The notes under the pieces are model-generated. The model made no database searches. It saw only the letters and a program-made list of their open reading frames with translations, and had not been told where the DNA came from. A DNA stretch of 64,000 nucleotides from Luzula sylvatica. Lineage: Eukaryota; Streptophyta; Magnoliopsida; Poales; Juncaceae. Numbering within the stretch: position 1 is the stretch's first letter; each line of letters starts with the position of its first letter. The stretch lies in NCBI GenBank assembly GCA_946800325.1, contig OX326957.1:25701054-25765053 (forward strand). The letters are read 5' to 3'. Below, piece after piece: positions 44,604 to 56,731 of this stretch. The translations under genes were made by a program, and so were the position numbers.

Positions 44604-46124
44604 ATGACTTTTCAATGTTTTTCTTCGTTGGAGCTTCTCTTCTCCATCCCTTGTCTCCTTCTCCTGATATATTACTATCGGCATTTATTCTCTTCCAAAT
44701 ACCGAGGCTCGTCGATTCCAATAAACTGGCCATTTTTTGGCATGGTGCCTGGATTAATTTCAAATCTATCCAATTATCAAGATTGGATCACACGAATCCT
44801 CAGTGAAAGCGGGTGTAATTTCTTCTTTCGCGGTTTATGGATTACAAACAGAAAGTTCTTTGTCACCAGCGATCCTGCAAATATTCAACATATTTTCACG
44901 TCGAATTTCAAGAACTACCCGAAAGGTGGGGAGTTCTTGGAAATTTTCGATATACTAGGTGATGGCATCTTTAACTCTGACGAAGAAACATGGCATTCTC
45001 AGCGTATGAAGGCCCAACATCTTATGTCTTGCACACAATTCCGTGCGTATGTGGTCCAAGCGAGTAGGGAAAAGGTCGTAAATGATCTTCTCCCTTTGCT
45101 CGTCGAAACCGAGGGGCATGGGCAAGCATTCGACTTGCAAGATGTGTTTTTTAGGCTAACTTTCGATACTACTACTAAGTTAGTGTTCGGTGTTGATCCA
45201 GGTTGTCTATCCAAAGATTTGCCTACTATTCCTTTTGCGCAAGCAATGGATGATGCGATGAGCACCTTGTTTTTTCGGAACACATTGCCGCTTTTCATTT
45301 GGAAATTTTTGAGAAAACTAAATGTTGGTCCTGAAAACAAGCTTGCGAATGCTTGTAGAGCGATTGATCATTTTATAGAAGAAACCATCGAGAAAAGAAG
45401 GCTGGAGAAAAAGGAAAGTGGTGCTTTTCCAGATTTATTATCTTCCTATATAGACGATAACGAGACCGGTAAAATCAACAAGTATTTGAGAGACACAACA
45501 GTTAACTTAATGCTAGCGGGTCGAGACACGACCGGCTCGGGCCTCACCTGGTTCATTTGGCTCCTCACTCAACACCCTCACGTCGAACAAAAGATTCTAG
45601 AAGAACTAAAATCTATTCCTCATACCTTAACTTCGGACGGCCTGGCAGTCTTCGACTCTGACGACCTTGCAAAATTAATCTATCTACATGCGGCAATATG
45701 TGATTCGCTACGTCTTTTCCCTCCTGTTCATTCCGAAAGCAAAGGGGTCATAAAGACTGATACGCTTCCAAGTGGGCACATCGTGCAACCGGGGGTGAGA
45801 ATTTTCATTGCCACTTACGCCATGGCGAGGATGGAAGCTGTATGGGGGGAGGACTGCAAGGAATTCAAGCCTGAAAGGTGGATTAATGAAAAAGGAAAGA
45901 TAAAATACGAACCTTCGTATAAATTTCTTTCGTTTAATTCGGGACCGAGAACTTGTTTGGGAAAAGACATGGCGCTTACGCAAATGAAGGCCGTCGCATC
46001 TGCCATGGTCTACAACTTCTGTTTCGAAACCATGAAAGGGCATGTGGCTAAGCCCAAGCTTTCCATTATGCTCCACATGAAAGATGGCCTCATGGTCAAG
46101 GTGAAAAAGAGAAATACAAATTAA
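44604..46124 (+). CDS. CYP96A: Cytochrome P450, CYP96A type, copy 4 (divergent)
   Basis: 506 residues, intronless. Same architecture and motifs as copies 1-3: N-terminal anchor, AGRDTTGSG, DSLR (ExxR has become DSLR, with Asp for Glu), PERW and FNSGPRTCLG. It differs most from them in residues 1-80 (CNFFFRGLWITNRKFF against CNFWFFGPWFSNMNFL) and at scattered sites (SCTQFRAYVVQ, LFFRNTLPLFIWKF). The ExxR glutamate is nearly invariant in P450s, so the Asp (GAT at about 45702-45704, GAG in the others) is notable and could weaken the ERR triad. Probably an older duplicate with possibly altered substrate range or activity. Confidence 0.93.
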   Translation: MTFQCFSSLELLFSIPCLLLLIYYYRHLFSSKYRGSSIPINWPFFGMVPGLISNLSNYQDWITRILSESGCNFFFRGLWITNRKFFVTSDPANIQHIFTSNFKNYPKGGEFLEIFDILGDGIFNSDEETWHSQRMKAQHLMSCTQFRAYVVQASREKVVNDLLPLLVETEGHGQAFDLQDVFFRLTFDTTTKLVFGVDPGCLSKDLPTIPFAQAMDDAMSTLFFRNTLPLFIWKFLRKLNVGPENKLANACRAIDHFIEETIEKRRLEKKESGAFPDLLSSYIDDNETGKINKYLRDTTVNLMLAGRDTTGSGLTWFIWLLTQHPHVEQKILEELKSIPHTLTSDGLAVFDSDDLAKLIYLHAAICDSLRLFPPVHSESKGVIKTDTLPSGHIVQPGVRIFIATYAMARMEAVWGEDCKEFKPERWINEKGKIKYEPSYKFLSFNSGPRTCLGKDMALTQMKAVASAMVYNFCFETMKGHVAKPKLSIMLHMKDGLMVKVKKRNTN

Positions 46125-46583
46125 GCAATTAATGTAACTTAATCTCTGTAATCAAGTTGGCACTTCTGCTTCGTTGTGTTATGTTACGAAGATACTTTCT
46201 CGAATGTATATATTTTGTGTTTCAAAGAATGAAAAATGGTCGGAGTTTGTATGTTCATGGACAACCTTTCACATCTGGCTCCGCTTCGGGACTATGCAAA
46301 GAAAAATAATTACAAACAGTTTTAATTAAAAAAATTAATATCAAGTTTGCGTATTTTGAAATTGTATACACACTATGTTATGCGAATACTTATAAAATTA
46401 CGTTATCCATACAAAATATTTTTCTTTGAAAATGTGACTTTTATTTGAGACAAATAAACTACATATAAATAAAAAACAGCTCACACCAACCCGTGAGCTC
46501 ATATTCCTCTTTGCAATAAGATTCTGCAAAACATAGGCATAGGGGGGCATAAAAATGTCTAAAATCATAACATATTAATAATA
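46125..46583. other. Copy 4 3' flank
   Basis: No gene. The first ~200 bp resemble the 3' UTRs of the other P450 copies (TGTATATATTTTGTGTTT). Confidence 0.6.
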
Positions 46584-46620
46584 CTAGGAAATTTGTGCGC
46601 GCTTCACTGCGAATTTTTAA
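46584..46620 (-). mobile_element. Possible Helitron 3' terminus (minus strand)
   Basis: Minus strand: GCAGTGAAGCGCGCAC followed by CCTAG and host T. The hairpin is weak. The AT-rich stretch 46620-47180 with repeated ATATCACAAAACAAATATG phrases could be its body. Confidence 0.4.
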
Positions 46621-47520
46621 TGTAATTGTTTGTATTAGATAAAAGATTGTGTATTCACTTATTAATTTTTATTTGTTATGTTTACAGAAAAAATATCATA
46701 AAATCAATATGAAAATTTTTAAATGTGTAATTTGATATAATATCATAAAATAAATTAATGAATATCACAAAACAAATATGAAAATTATTAAATGCGTAAA
46801 GCATGATATACAATAAATTTGAAAAAATCATATCATATCATAAAATAAATGAATGAATATCACAAAACAAATATGAAATTATTTCATAAAATAAATTAAT
46901 GAATATCACAAAACAATTCATAATTATTATATCATAAAAATAAATTAATGAATATCACAAAACAAATATGAAATTATATAAATATTAATCAAAAAATAAA
47001 TATGAAATCATAAAATAAATATGAAAATATGATAATATAATTAAGGTAGAACATGATATAAAGATTATAAAATATATTATTAAATGATTAAATGGGTAAA
47101 ATATGATATAAATTAATAGATACATGATATAAATTAATGGATATAATCAAATCATAAAATAAATATGGAAATTATGTGTGATAGAAAGTCAAAGATGAGG
47201 TGGCTCAATGTGAGATCTCAAAAACATCCATTCTTTAAATGGAGAACAATTACAATTCCAACAACTAAACTTTGTACCTAGAAAGAAACATGACCTAACT
47301 GCTATTTCAAAAGTATAATTTATGATTCTACTGCGATCATGATAATTTACTTCGCCGAACAAACTTTCAAACTCGCAAAATGGATTGTGAAGTGTAATTT
47401 CATGATTCCACAACAAGCAACCATTCAATTATCCCCCAAAATCATATACACAAAGAAACATATGTTCTTTACATCTTGTATCCGCATCAATTTGTTTAAG
47501 TATCACCATTGTTTTGCAAA

Positions 47521-49323
47521 TTAGCTCATTGGCATATCTCCAAAAGAACTAATAACAATATCTCGAATAAACTCGTCTACGTCGAAACTGTCTTTTTTCA
47601 TTTTATACATGGACTCTAGAGCCTCTTTACCCCTCCCATTATTTGCATACCCAATAACAAGCAATTTCCATGTAACCAAATTCCTCTCGAGCATTCTATC
47701 GAACACCAGTTGTGCATCCAACACATCACCACTTTTCATGTACATATCGATCAAAGAAGCTCCCACAACACTATCTTCGGTTCCTTCGGTCTTGTTCATA
47801 AACGCATGTACCAACTTCCCGTTACGTGTAGATCTTAATTTCGCACAAGCCCCAAATGCCGAAGAATAGGTGAAATTATTCGGTTCCACACCATCCCATA
47901 ACATTTCAATTAATAATTCCAATGCTGCTATATTATGACCGATTTTCGAGTAATACGAAATAATAGCCGTCCAAGTTATTGTATCTCGTACCGGCATTCT
48001 TTCTAGAACCTTCCAAGCATAATTGTACGTGCGACGTTTGCAATAAACCCACATTAATGTGGTTGCAAAATCAATTTGCTTTGCCCAACAATTCTTTATA
48101 ACTTGCGCGTGAATTTCTTTGACGAGTCGTCTAGAATGGATCCAGCGACATGCATATAAAATAGAAAATATCGTTTCCCTATGGGCTAATACACCGCGAC
48201 TTCTCATTTTGTGAAATAACCAAATGGCCTTTTTACCAAGGCCGTTTTGGGCATATCCGTAAATCATGGAGGTCCATGTAATAGAGTTTCTCCTAGGCAT
48301 TTGATCGAACACGAACTCTGCATCTACAATTTCACCGCATCTTGCATACATAGATAAAAGAGAGCTACCCACATGCATGTTATCTTTATACAAGCCCTTT
48401 ATTAGTGCACCGTGAATTTGCATACCGAATCGCAAGTCCATTTCGTCCCCACAAGCCTTCAAAACACTTGAGATGGTGAACTCGTTAGGGGCAAATCCGT
48501 CATTTTGCATGGCTGATAACCTTTTGAAGGCCTCCCTTCCTTGCCCGTGTTGTACATGGGCTGTTATAATTGTAGTCCATGCAACCACGTCTCGTTCAGG
48601 CATTCTATCGAACATGTTACGAGCACAATGAAGATCTCCACATTGGGCATAGAAGAATACAAGCACACTGTTTACAAATAAATTAGCCCAATCCCCTTTA
48701 ATAATACAAGCATGGAGTTGAGTACCTAAATCGAAATAGTACTGCTCTCCACACACCTTTAGTAGACAGACAAATGTGTAGCTATTTGGACTGATATCAT
48801 TATATAACATTTCTTCGAATAATTCGATAAGCTCGTTATCACGATTTACTGAGCGATATCCTTCTAGAAGAAAGGTATACGATACAACATCTCGGTTTGG
48901 CTTTGTATCGAACACCTTTTCAGCGGCATCCAATTCACCAAATTTTACGTACGCGGAGATAAGGTGATTAGCTACCCCTCTTACATGGTGTGAGAATAGT
49001 CTAACTGACAATCCATGTACACGTTTGACCTCCTCTAAAGTCGAACATGATCTGAGATAATAAACAAGAATGTCCGTAATGTCTAGAGAATCCTCAATTG
49101 GGTTTTCTTCGTGAGAGGTTGAATTGAGAAGCGAATCTGGTTCAGGAAAGTAAAGTGAGCGGTCGGAAAGAAACGATTTTGACTTCAAGGTGTTCTTCTC
49201 GTTGTTCTTGTAAATGGTATTTATGTTTGAATGGCTGTGTGGAAATGGCCAGAGCTGAGGTAAAGGAAGAAACGAATGTTGGATTTGGAAAGGAGACAGG
49301 GCTGTAGAGAGAGACGATAGCAT
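47521..49323 (-). CDS. PPR protein, SEL1/PDM1-like (plastid RNA processing)
   Basis: 600 residues, intronless. The N-terminal ~70 residues are Ser/Phe-rich, consistent with a plastid transit peptide. About a dozen PLS-type repeats follow with typical phrases (NHLISAYVKFGELDAAEKVFD, VLVFFYAQCGDLHCARNMFD, GSSLLSMYARCGEIVDAEFV). The end GRGKEALESMYKMKKDSFDVDEF and similar total length suggest the group of Arabidopsis At4g18520 (SEL1/PDM1), which acts in plastid RNA maturation and editing. There is no E+ or DYW domain, as in that group, so any editing role would need a partner. The start is the first ATG of the frame. Ortholog assignment is from memory and tentative; the PPR class is certain. Confidence 0.9.
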   Translation of the reverse strand: MLSSLSTALSPFQIQHSFLPLPQLWPFPHSHSNINTIYKNNEKNTLKSKSFLSDRSLYFPEPDSLLNSTSHEENPIEDSLDITDILVYYLRSCSTLEEVKRVHGLSVRLFSHHVRGVANHLISAYVKFGELDAAEKVFDTKPNRDVVSYTFLLEGYRSVNRDNELIELFEEMLYNDISPNSYTFVCLLKVCGEQYYFDLGTQLHACIIKGDWANLFVNSVLVFFYAQCGDLHCARNMFDRMPERDVVAWTTIITAHVQHGQGREAFKRLSAMQNDGFAPNEFTISSVLKACGDEMDLRFGMQIHGALIKGLYKDNMHVGSSLLSMYARCGEIVDAEFVFDQMPRRNSITWTSMIYGYAQNGLGKKAIWLFHKMRSRGVLAHRETIFSILYACRWIHSRRLVKEIHAQVIKNCWAKQIDFATTLMWVYCKRRTYNYAWKVLERMPVRDTITWTAIISYYSKIGHNIAALELLIEMLWDGVEPNNFTYSSAFGACAKLRSTRNGKLVHAFMNKTEGTEDSVVGASLIDMYMKSGDVLDAQLVFDRMLERNLVTWKLLVIGYANNGRGKEALESMYKMKKDSFDVDEFIRDIVISSFGDMPMS

Positions 49324-50144
49324 TGCAAACGGGAATAAACGAACAAAGAGAGTAGAGAGAGAAAACGAAAAGGAGAGAAGGAAAGAAAAGAGGTGGTGAA
49401 ACCATATCTGTAGATGGGCTCCGAGGATTGAAGATGATTACTTTACTTTGATCTTACTGCCAAAATGTTGGAGCAAATGCCTCTGTTGTTTTGTCTCGTC
49501 CACACAAATGGAGAAATTAACGGATATGTCTTCGGATATTTTGTGGCCCGGCCTTGCAACCAACCGTCGATGTATTAGGCATTGCTTGGTGTGAGGGTAC
49601 AGTTGCAAAAATTACAATTTGTCACCGACTAAACACTGACTAGTTTCAAGTCAACAGTTTGTCGATCCGACAATGTCAAGTTAATCTGTTCAAGTTGGTT
49701 AACCAATTTTAATTTGCTATTGACTGATATTTATCCGATTTTAGGTCTTTTTGGCCCGATTTTTGACAATATTAATGAATACTTGACTTTAATAATAAAT
49801 GTAATAATGATTCTGACGTGAGTAAAACTGTCGATGATAAATTTGATTCAGAAAAGAAACAAGCATGATATTAATAAAGTTGATTTCGCGGTTTAGTCTA
49901 CTTTAATTTGGATTTAGATATTTATTGTTTATGTGTTCGTTTTGTTTTGTTTTTGTTTATTGATATTTATGTGAATTTAAATAGGTTATGTTATTGTTTT
50001 TGGACGTAAAATTATGCTATTTTTATGTTTTCTATGAATTTTGCATTAGTTTAACTTGGATTTGAAGTTATGTTGTTTAAATTTTTAGTGGTGTTATTTC
50101 TTCTTAATTGAAAAATTATAGTGTTGTATATAAAAAAATGATGA
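49324..50144. other. 5' flank of the PPR gene and intergenic
   Basis: No gene. A purine-rich leader on the + strand (pyrimidine-rich in gene sense) adjoins the PPR start; the rest is AT-rich. Confidence 0.5.
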
Positions 50145-50698
50145 TTGGGACAAATCATATTTTTCCAACTAGCCTTTTGTCTAATCATCAAGTCTCTACT
50201 CATTGTTCAATCCGATCCGTTTTGACTTTCTTACATTTACGACATTGTTTGAGGGTAGGATAGGGCTCCGGGGAGGAAAGAAAATCTTGGTTCATGTTTT
50301 CATCCATTCTTAAGAATATCACGATCGGTCGTGGGCTTTGGGTTGGTAGACCAGTGGCATAGGTCGGGGTGTAAACGGATCAAATATTATCGAAGCGAAC
50401 TGTCATTGTATTAGTTTTGACTTTCTTATATTGGGACAAATCATATTTTTCCAACTAGTCTTTTGTCTAATCATCAAGTCTCTACTCATTGTTCAATCCG
50501 ATCCGTTTTGACTTTCTTACATTTACGACATTGTTTGAGGGTAGGATAGGGCTCCGGGGAGGAAAGAAAATCTTGGTTCATGTTTTCATCCATTCTTAAG
50601 AATATCACGATCGGTCGTGGGCTTTGGGTTGGTAGACCAGTGGCATAGGTCGGGGTGTAAACGGATCAAATATTATCGAAGCGAACTGTCATTGTATT
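50145..50698. repeat. Direct tandem duplication, 286-bp period
   Basis: Copy 1 starts TTGGGACAAATCATA at 50145, copy 2 at 50431. Copies are almost identical (one C/T difference noticed early: CTAGCC against CTAGTC). No ORF. Confidence 0.95.
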
Positions 50699-51332
50699 CG
50701 GAAAGTATTTGTATTCGAATATAAATATTTTTGTATTTAAACGGATACCGGATATAAATATTTTTTCGGATATTAATACGGTAAGCAATTTGGTTTGCGG
50801 ATACGAATACGGATACGGCTTTGGATATCCGAATACACAAACCAGATTCATATATTGATAGATTTTGATAATGCTATTAATACATGTATCATCGTATTTT
50901 TGTAATTTTGTAATTTTTTTGTGATCTTGGTGTCTTTTATTGTTGTTTATATTAGTGACACTTAAATATCTCGAATAAAATAAAATTACTATATTTAATG
51001 ATTGACGTGATAATATTTTAATATTTTAATATATTTATAATTTTATGAAGTAATACTTATGATAAAATTTAATATTTGCATTTTTTGTATTGGATGTTTT
51101 TTTTTGCTAAATAATATAATTAGGATATAATAACCATTTGAGTATCCAAAAATAATTTGTATTTATATTCGATAATATCCTAACCGTATTTGTATTTGTA
51201 TATATCCGAAACGTATCCGTATACGATTAATATTTGTATTCGTAGTTGTATCCGAAAAAATTAAACGGATACGGATACGGTGTGACCATTATTCGTCCAA
51301 AATAATAGGCCTCCATATTTATTAGCAGTATA
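50699..51332. other. GGATAC/GTATCC-rich stretch
   Basis: No gene. Inverted clusters of ACGGATACGG and ATCCGTAT on both sides of an AT-rich core suggest a hAT-like non-autonomous element; ends were not fixed. Confidence 0.4.
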
Positions 51333-51340
51333 CCTAAACA

Positions 51341-54300
51341 CATGGTTCGAGGAATCGCCGATTCCCGGTGGGAATCGCCGATTTCAACCCGGAATCGGCC
51401 GGCACCGTTCCGATTTTACCCTTTTTAGTCGGAATCGGCCGATTTGGTCTGAAAAGCGAGAAAAATCGATTTAAACCCGACAAAAAACGACAAAAATCGA
51501 GTTAAACCGGTCGATTTTACCTGTAGCTTCGTCGTGGAGTGGAGTGGAGGGCTCCAGCCTCCTGCTTCGGTCGTGGAGGGCTCCATGAGAAGAATCGCCA
51601 TGGCCGCCAGCAGAGAGAAAGAGCGTCTAGGGTTCCATTCATCGCGTGCGTAGGGGGTCATTCATCGCGTGCGTCTGTCGGGGGGAAAGATAGTGGGTTT
51701 TTTTTAGCCTCACGTGAAACCATGGCATTTTTCACATAAACCCCTATATATTGTATTATTTCAAAAATTATTATTATTTCACATAAGTCCCTAGATTGTA
51801 TCTTATGTAAAATATGTAAATATGTAAATTATAATTATAATTAATAAAATATGTATTTTTTAAATCGGAATGAGTATATATGAAAATATGTAAATTATAA
51901 TTAATAAAATATTATATATAATAAATATATTGTATCTTATGTAAATTATAATTAATAAAATATTTTTTACAATTAAATTTATAATTAAACATATAATTGA
52001 TATAAATTATTTAATAATAATGTTTAAAATAATACAATGTAGGGAGTTATATGAAAATTACAATTAAACATATAATTTATTAAGATCTAACTTTTTTGCA
52101 CTTTGGAAAGTAAAGGCAGATCTAGCAATGTTGGCATTTTTTATTAAGATCTAACAATGTAACTTTTTTATTAAAATATAAATTTGATTGATGTGATATA
52201 AAGGTGTTTTTTTTTTCTTCTATATGTATCCTAACTTATAACAGATTGAGTATTTCAGTATCAACTTCTTCTTCCTTCTCTTCTCTGTGAATTTCTTTCA
52301 TAATAATGTCAGACAGAAACAAAGGCAAAGGCGTAGCGAAAGAAAAAGATATCGGGTGGATGCATTGCAGTGAAATTGGAGAAGACAAAAAAAAGTGTAA
52401 AATGCAATTACTGTAATAACAAGATATCGGGAGGCATATCACGAGGTAAAGAACATGTGGCTGGTATTAGAGGTAACACTGCACCTTGTAAGAATGTTCG
52501 ACCAGATATAAGAAAACAACTAAAAGAGTACATTCAGGGGAAAAAATTAGAAACTCAGATAAATAAAACTAAAAACAAGGTTATAGCAGACGACCTAACC
52601 CGAATTCGAGAAAGGGATAGCGATGCAGAATCAGATGATGATGAAGAATTGCAGCGAGCCTTACGTGAAAGTGTCGAAGGAGGAAGACCGGGCGGTAGGG
52701 CCCCAGGTCAATCTAGTGGGGGGATGGGGCGCTCCTCATCAATGCGAGAACCTGGATCGGCACCGAAGAAGCGCAGTAATTTAGGGCAGCAACCAACGGT
52801 AGATGTTACATTTCATACAAAACGAACCAGCTTCCAACCAAAGGTAACATCTGGGATACTTAAAGGTATTAAAAATGTCAAAACTCATCTCGGGCGTGTA
52901 TGGACCAAATTTTTTGTACATGATCATATTCCTGCTCATGTAGCGGACAGTGACTATTTTAAAGCCGCTGTTAGAGAAACCCAGTTATTGGGTCCCCTTG
53001 ATCCGCCCACCGCATACGAAATTTATAACACGTATTTACCGGAGGAGGTAAAAGATCAACAATCGTTAATAGATGAAATGCTCCCGTTTTGGGATGAGTA
53101 TGGGGTCACTGTCATGTGTGATGGTTGGACTTCCCAGAATAAACATAGCATAATTAATTTTTTAGTATATTCACCCCAAGGAACTGCATTCATTAAATCG
53201 GTAGATGCATCAAATGATTATAAAAATGCAAAATATATTTGTAAATTGATGCGAGATGTAATTGAAAAAATTGGTTCAGAAAGGGTGGTACAAGTGGTGT
53301 CTGATAACGGTGCAAATTTCAAAAAAGCTGGAGAGCTAATAATGAAAAAATATCCAAAAATATATTGGACGCCATGTGCTGCCCATTGCATTGATTTAAT
53401 GCTAGAGGATATTGGAAAATAGGGGAACATTCCGGATCTGGTGAGAACGGCACAAAATGTAACAAAATTTCTTTATAATCACGGATGGGCGCTTAGTGCT
53501 CTCCGAGAAGCAATAAATGATCGGGAGATTATTAGACCCGGTATTACACGTTTTGCCACACAATTTCTGACATTGCAGAGTTTGTTTTCATTCAAAGATC
53601 AGTTACATAAAATGTGTTTAGACAACAAATGGCGCGATGGTGTTGCGCGTACACAAAGTAGAAAAGAGAAAGAAAATGCTAATATCATAAAAGAAATAAT
53701 ATTCGACAATATTTTTTGGAAAGGTGTCGGAGAAACGATAGTATTATTTAAACCATTGGTGAAAGTACTCCGGTTAATGGATAGTGATGAGAAACCACAA
53801 ATGGGTTATTTGTACGAAGCGCTTGACAGAGCCAAAGAGGAATTAAGATCGGATTTAAATGCCCAAAATTTCAGAAAATGGTGGGCAATCATTGATAAAA
53901 GATGGAACAAGCAGTTACACAAGGATATACATGCAGCAGGTATGTTTATTTTTAATATAAATATATATTGATGAGTAATTATGTAGGAAATTTTGTAGGG
54001 TACTCACAACCGGGAAAATTTTGTAGGAAATTTTTTAAATCCACAGCTCCATTACAACCGGGTAAATTACTGTGACAGGGAAGTAATGGAGGGTATTTAC
54101 AAAGTGACTGCAAAACTTCAACCAGACATGGACCTTCAAATAAAGACTGATCAAGAGGTTATTATTATTTTTTAATTTCTTAGTCACAAAAAATACGTTA
54201 ACTATATATTTTGTAGGTCGAGAATTATCGGAAAAAAGGAGGTCTTCTCATGAGTGAGAAGTATTGAAAAGCATCTCAAAAGGTGTCTCCTACTGAGTGG

Positions 54301-55304
54301 TGGTCTATTTACGGGAGAATTGTATGTCCTAATTTGGCTCCCATCGCTATCCGAATTTTGAGCCAAACCGTCACGGCTTCCAACTGCGAGAGAAACTGGA
54401 CCACATTTTCCCTCATTCACACGAAGACCAGAAATAGGTTGAAAATGGAACGACTTGAAAATCTGGTCTTCTGCCATTACAACATGCGCCTTCGAAAACG
54501 GCGGTTACAAAGAGAAGAAAACAATGATCAATTAATTGATTTAGATAAAATTTTCCACGACGAAGATCCATTACAACCGTGAATTACAGAAACGGAACCT
54601 CCTGTGTTGGATGGAGGAGATGACAGTTGGATGAACGAGGACACTGATGACTTCAGTGGGAGTGGTAACGACGATGATGGTGGGGACGATCGAAATGATG
54701 ATATTCCCGATAACACTTACGTGCGTGATGTTGGCGATTATAATCCGTACGACCAATCTCGCCAATATGGTGCACGTGGAAACGTAAGTCAAAGTCAAAC
54801 ACCAAACTTTAGAAGGTCGCAATCACAAAGAGGTGATATTGGCGAAGGAAGCAGGCAAGCGACTTATTTTGGTACCGGATATGATGAAACGGAAACAAGC
54901 ACAAACTCTGATACAGATATGTATAATTCGTATTATGATAGCCAACAACAACAAGAAGATTTATCTTCGGTCGACTCTGTGGTGGATAGTTTTTTTGGAA
55001 CTACGGATTACCGAAATTTTTATCCGCGCATTTATAATTATGATGATGACGAGATCACCGAACCAGCACGACATAGTTTTTGGCAGTAGATTTTTCATGT
55101 AATTTTTTTTATTACAAATAAATATTTACATTAGCTTTATTTATGTCTAGATATTGTTTTTACATTTTTTTTTTTAATACTGTGTCTTAAAACAAAAAAC
55201 CGATTCCATTTCCGATTTCGATTCCGATTTTGCCGATTCCGATTCCGATTACTCCTCCAGGCCATTCCCCGATTCCGATTCCGATTCCGATTTTCAGAAC
55301 CTTG
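51341..55304 (+). mobile_element. hAT transposon, 3.96 kb, inactivated
   Basis: Ends CATGGTTC and (reversed) CAAGGTTC, with perfect 8-bp TSD CCTAAACA (51333-51340, 55305-55312). Subterminal clusters of GGAATCG/CGATTCC flank a transposase pseudogene (52306-55089). 51560-52250 and 55090-55190 are AT-rich non-coding. Confidence 0.95.
52306..55089 (+). pseudogene. hAT transposase (BED finger, DUF659, hATC)
   Basis: Starts at ATG 52306 (MSDRNKGKGVAKEKDIGW). A frameshift in an A-run near 52390 separates this from the BED zinc finger (CNYCNNKISGG..H..C). DUF659/RNase H-like core: VMCDGWTSQNKHSIINFLVY, VVSDNGANFKKAG, TPCAAHCIDLMLEDIGK. Then TAG at 53420-53422 interrupts. The frame continues to about 53939 (DIHAAG), where an intron probably begins. 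Further exons lie near 54030-54155 (FLNPQLHYN) and from 54218. TGA at 54265-54267 and TGA at 54580-54582 are further in-frame stops. The hATC dimerisation domain is at 54283-54480 (TEWWSIYG, SQTVTASNCERNW). An acidic tail ends at 55089. Exon edges are approximate. Confidence 0.9.
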
Positions 55305-55733
55305 CCTAAACATACATGCTCGTAGCAGTTGAATATCTGATTCGGAACCCGCACCCTTTCTCTAACCCGTTCTTTAAGCGACCCAACACTCAAGTTCGGC
55401 TGAAGCAGACATTTGGAGATAATTGAAACGGGGCCAGCAGGCAAGACGAAACCAGCGATTCTAAAGACGACGATTCGGAGGGGGCATTCCAAGACTGACA
55501 CAAGAGAGAGACAGAAATGATGATTCAAAAATGAATGTTTGACACGCACAATATCAGAGATTTTTTATGACAAGAGGGTGGCACAAACAATGATAGACCC
55601 ATACCAGTTTCGACATGTACGGCACCAATCTTCTTCTTTGTCGTTGTTAATGGCTTATTTGCCTTAATTGCGTCGTAATATTGAGTTGTCATGGGTTATT
55701 GTTTTCATTTATGAAGTTATTGATATTTTGAAG

Positions 55734-56260
55734 CTATGTTGCATGGATACGGGTACGAGTATCGTATCCGATACGATACAGATACGGCGATATGACATTT
55801 TTTGAAAATTCTAGGATACGATACGTTATATATGTATATTATTTAATATTATTTTAATATAATTAAATATATATATTTAAATAATTTTATTAAATTATTA
55901 TAAAAATCAAGATGTTGTAATATCGAATATTTTACGAATAAGTAAAATAAAAAATATGTGATGTAAAATACTATTGAATAGTAAAAGTATTGGGTATTTT
56001 TAAATTAGGAAAAAAAAACAAAAAAACAATGAGTCGGTCGTATCGGAACCGTATCCCGCCGTATCGAAACCGTATCCAACCGTATCGAAAACGTATCGTG
56101 CCGTATCGGAATTGTATCGGTTCAAATTTATATACTAAAATAGTCCGATACGTCACATGGCGTATCAGATACTTATCGGTGCCGTATCGGTGGCGTATCC
56201 GTATCCGATACGTATCCGATACGAGTACGGTTCATTTTTTGAAGTATCCGCGCAACATAG
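55734..56260. mobile_element. hAT-type non-autonomous element, 527 bp
   Basis: TIRs CTATGTTGC and (reversed) CTATGTTGC, perfect 8-bp TSD TTTTGAAG (55726-55733, 56261-56268). Subterminal repeats CGTATCCG/CGGATACG on both sides. The open frames inside are compositional. Confidence 0.93.
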
Positions 56261-56572
56261 TTTTGAAGTCATTGTTTGATAAGTTATGTATATGAAATGA
56301 ATAAAATAATTTTTTTAAGAAGGCTATGGAAATAATAAAAAAATATAGACTATTTAATCGAAGAAAAACTAATTATCTCCTTATGCATCATCATGGAAAG
56401 AAAACTTCTAATCTAAACATTATCCAATATTATTAAAATTAATTTCTTTCCCACTTAACTGTCGTCAAAGAAACGAGCGTCTAAATAAACAAATATAAAA
56501 AACAAAATTATATACAATAAAAGTTTTCTCAGTAGTGAGCTCTTTTAAAAGATCTTTTTGTTATTACCAATA

Positions 56573-56662
56573 ATTATTGCAGTATGATAATCATTGCAAA
56601 CCTTCAGAGTTTTCATTATTCGCAAACTGGTCCTTCAGAGTTTTCTCATCAATATAATGCAA
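56573..56662 (-). pseudogene. Decayed DYW-domain remnant
   Basis: Minus strand just downstream of the truncated PPR gene: LHYIDEKTLKDQFANN resembles the DYW block LHDxEEExKE, and KTLKVCNDYHTAI resembles KNLRVCxDCHxAI, with Tyr for the zinc-binding Cys. The two blocks lie much closer than in a real DYW domain, and the frame to the PPR gene is interrupted. No terminal D-Y-W triplet was found. Confidence 0.7.
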
Positions 56663-56731
56663 AACCAATTACGTATGCGCACAAATTTCTTAATCACTCT
56701 CCAAATATATCTAACCATTTTCTATATGACA

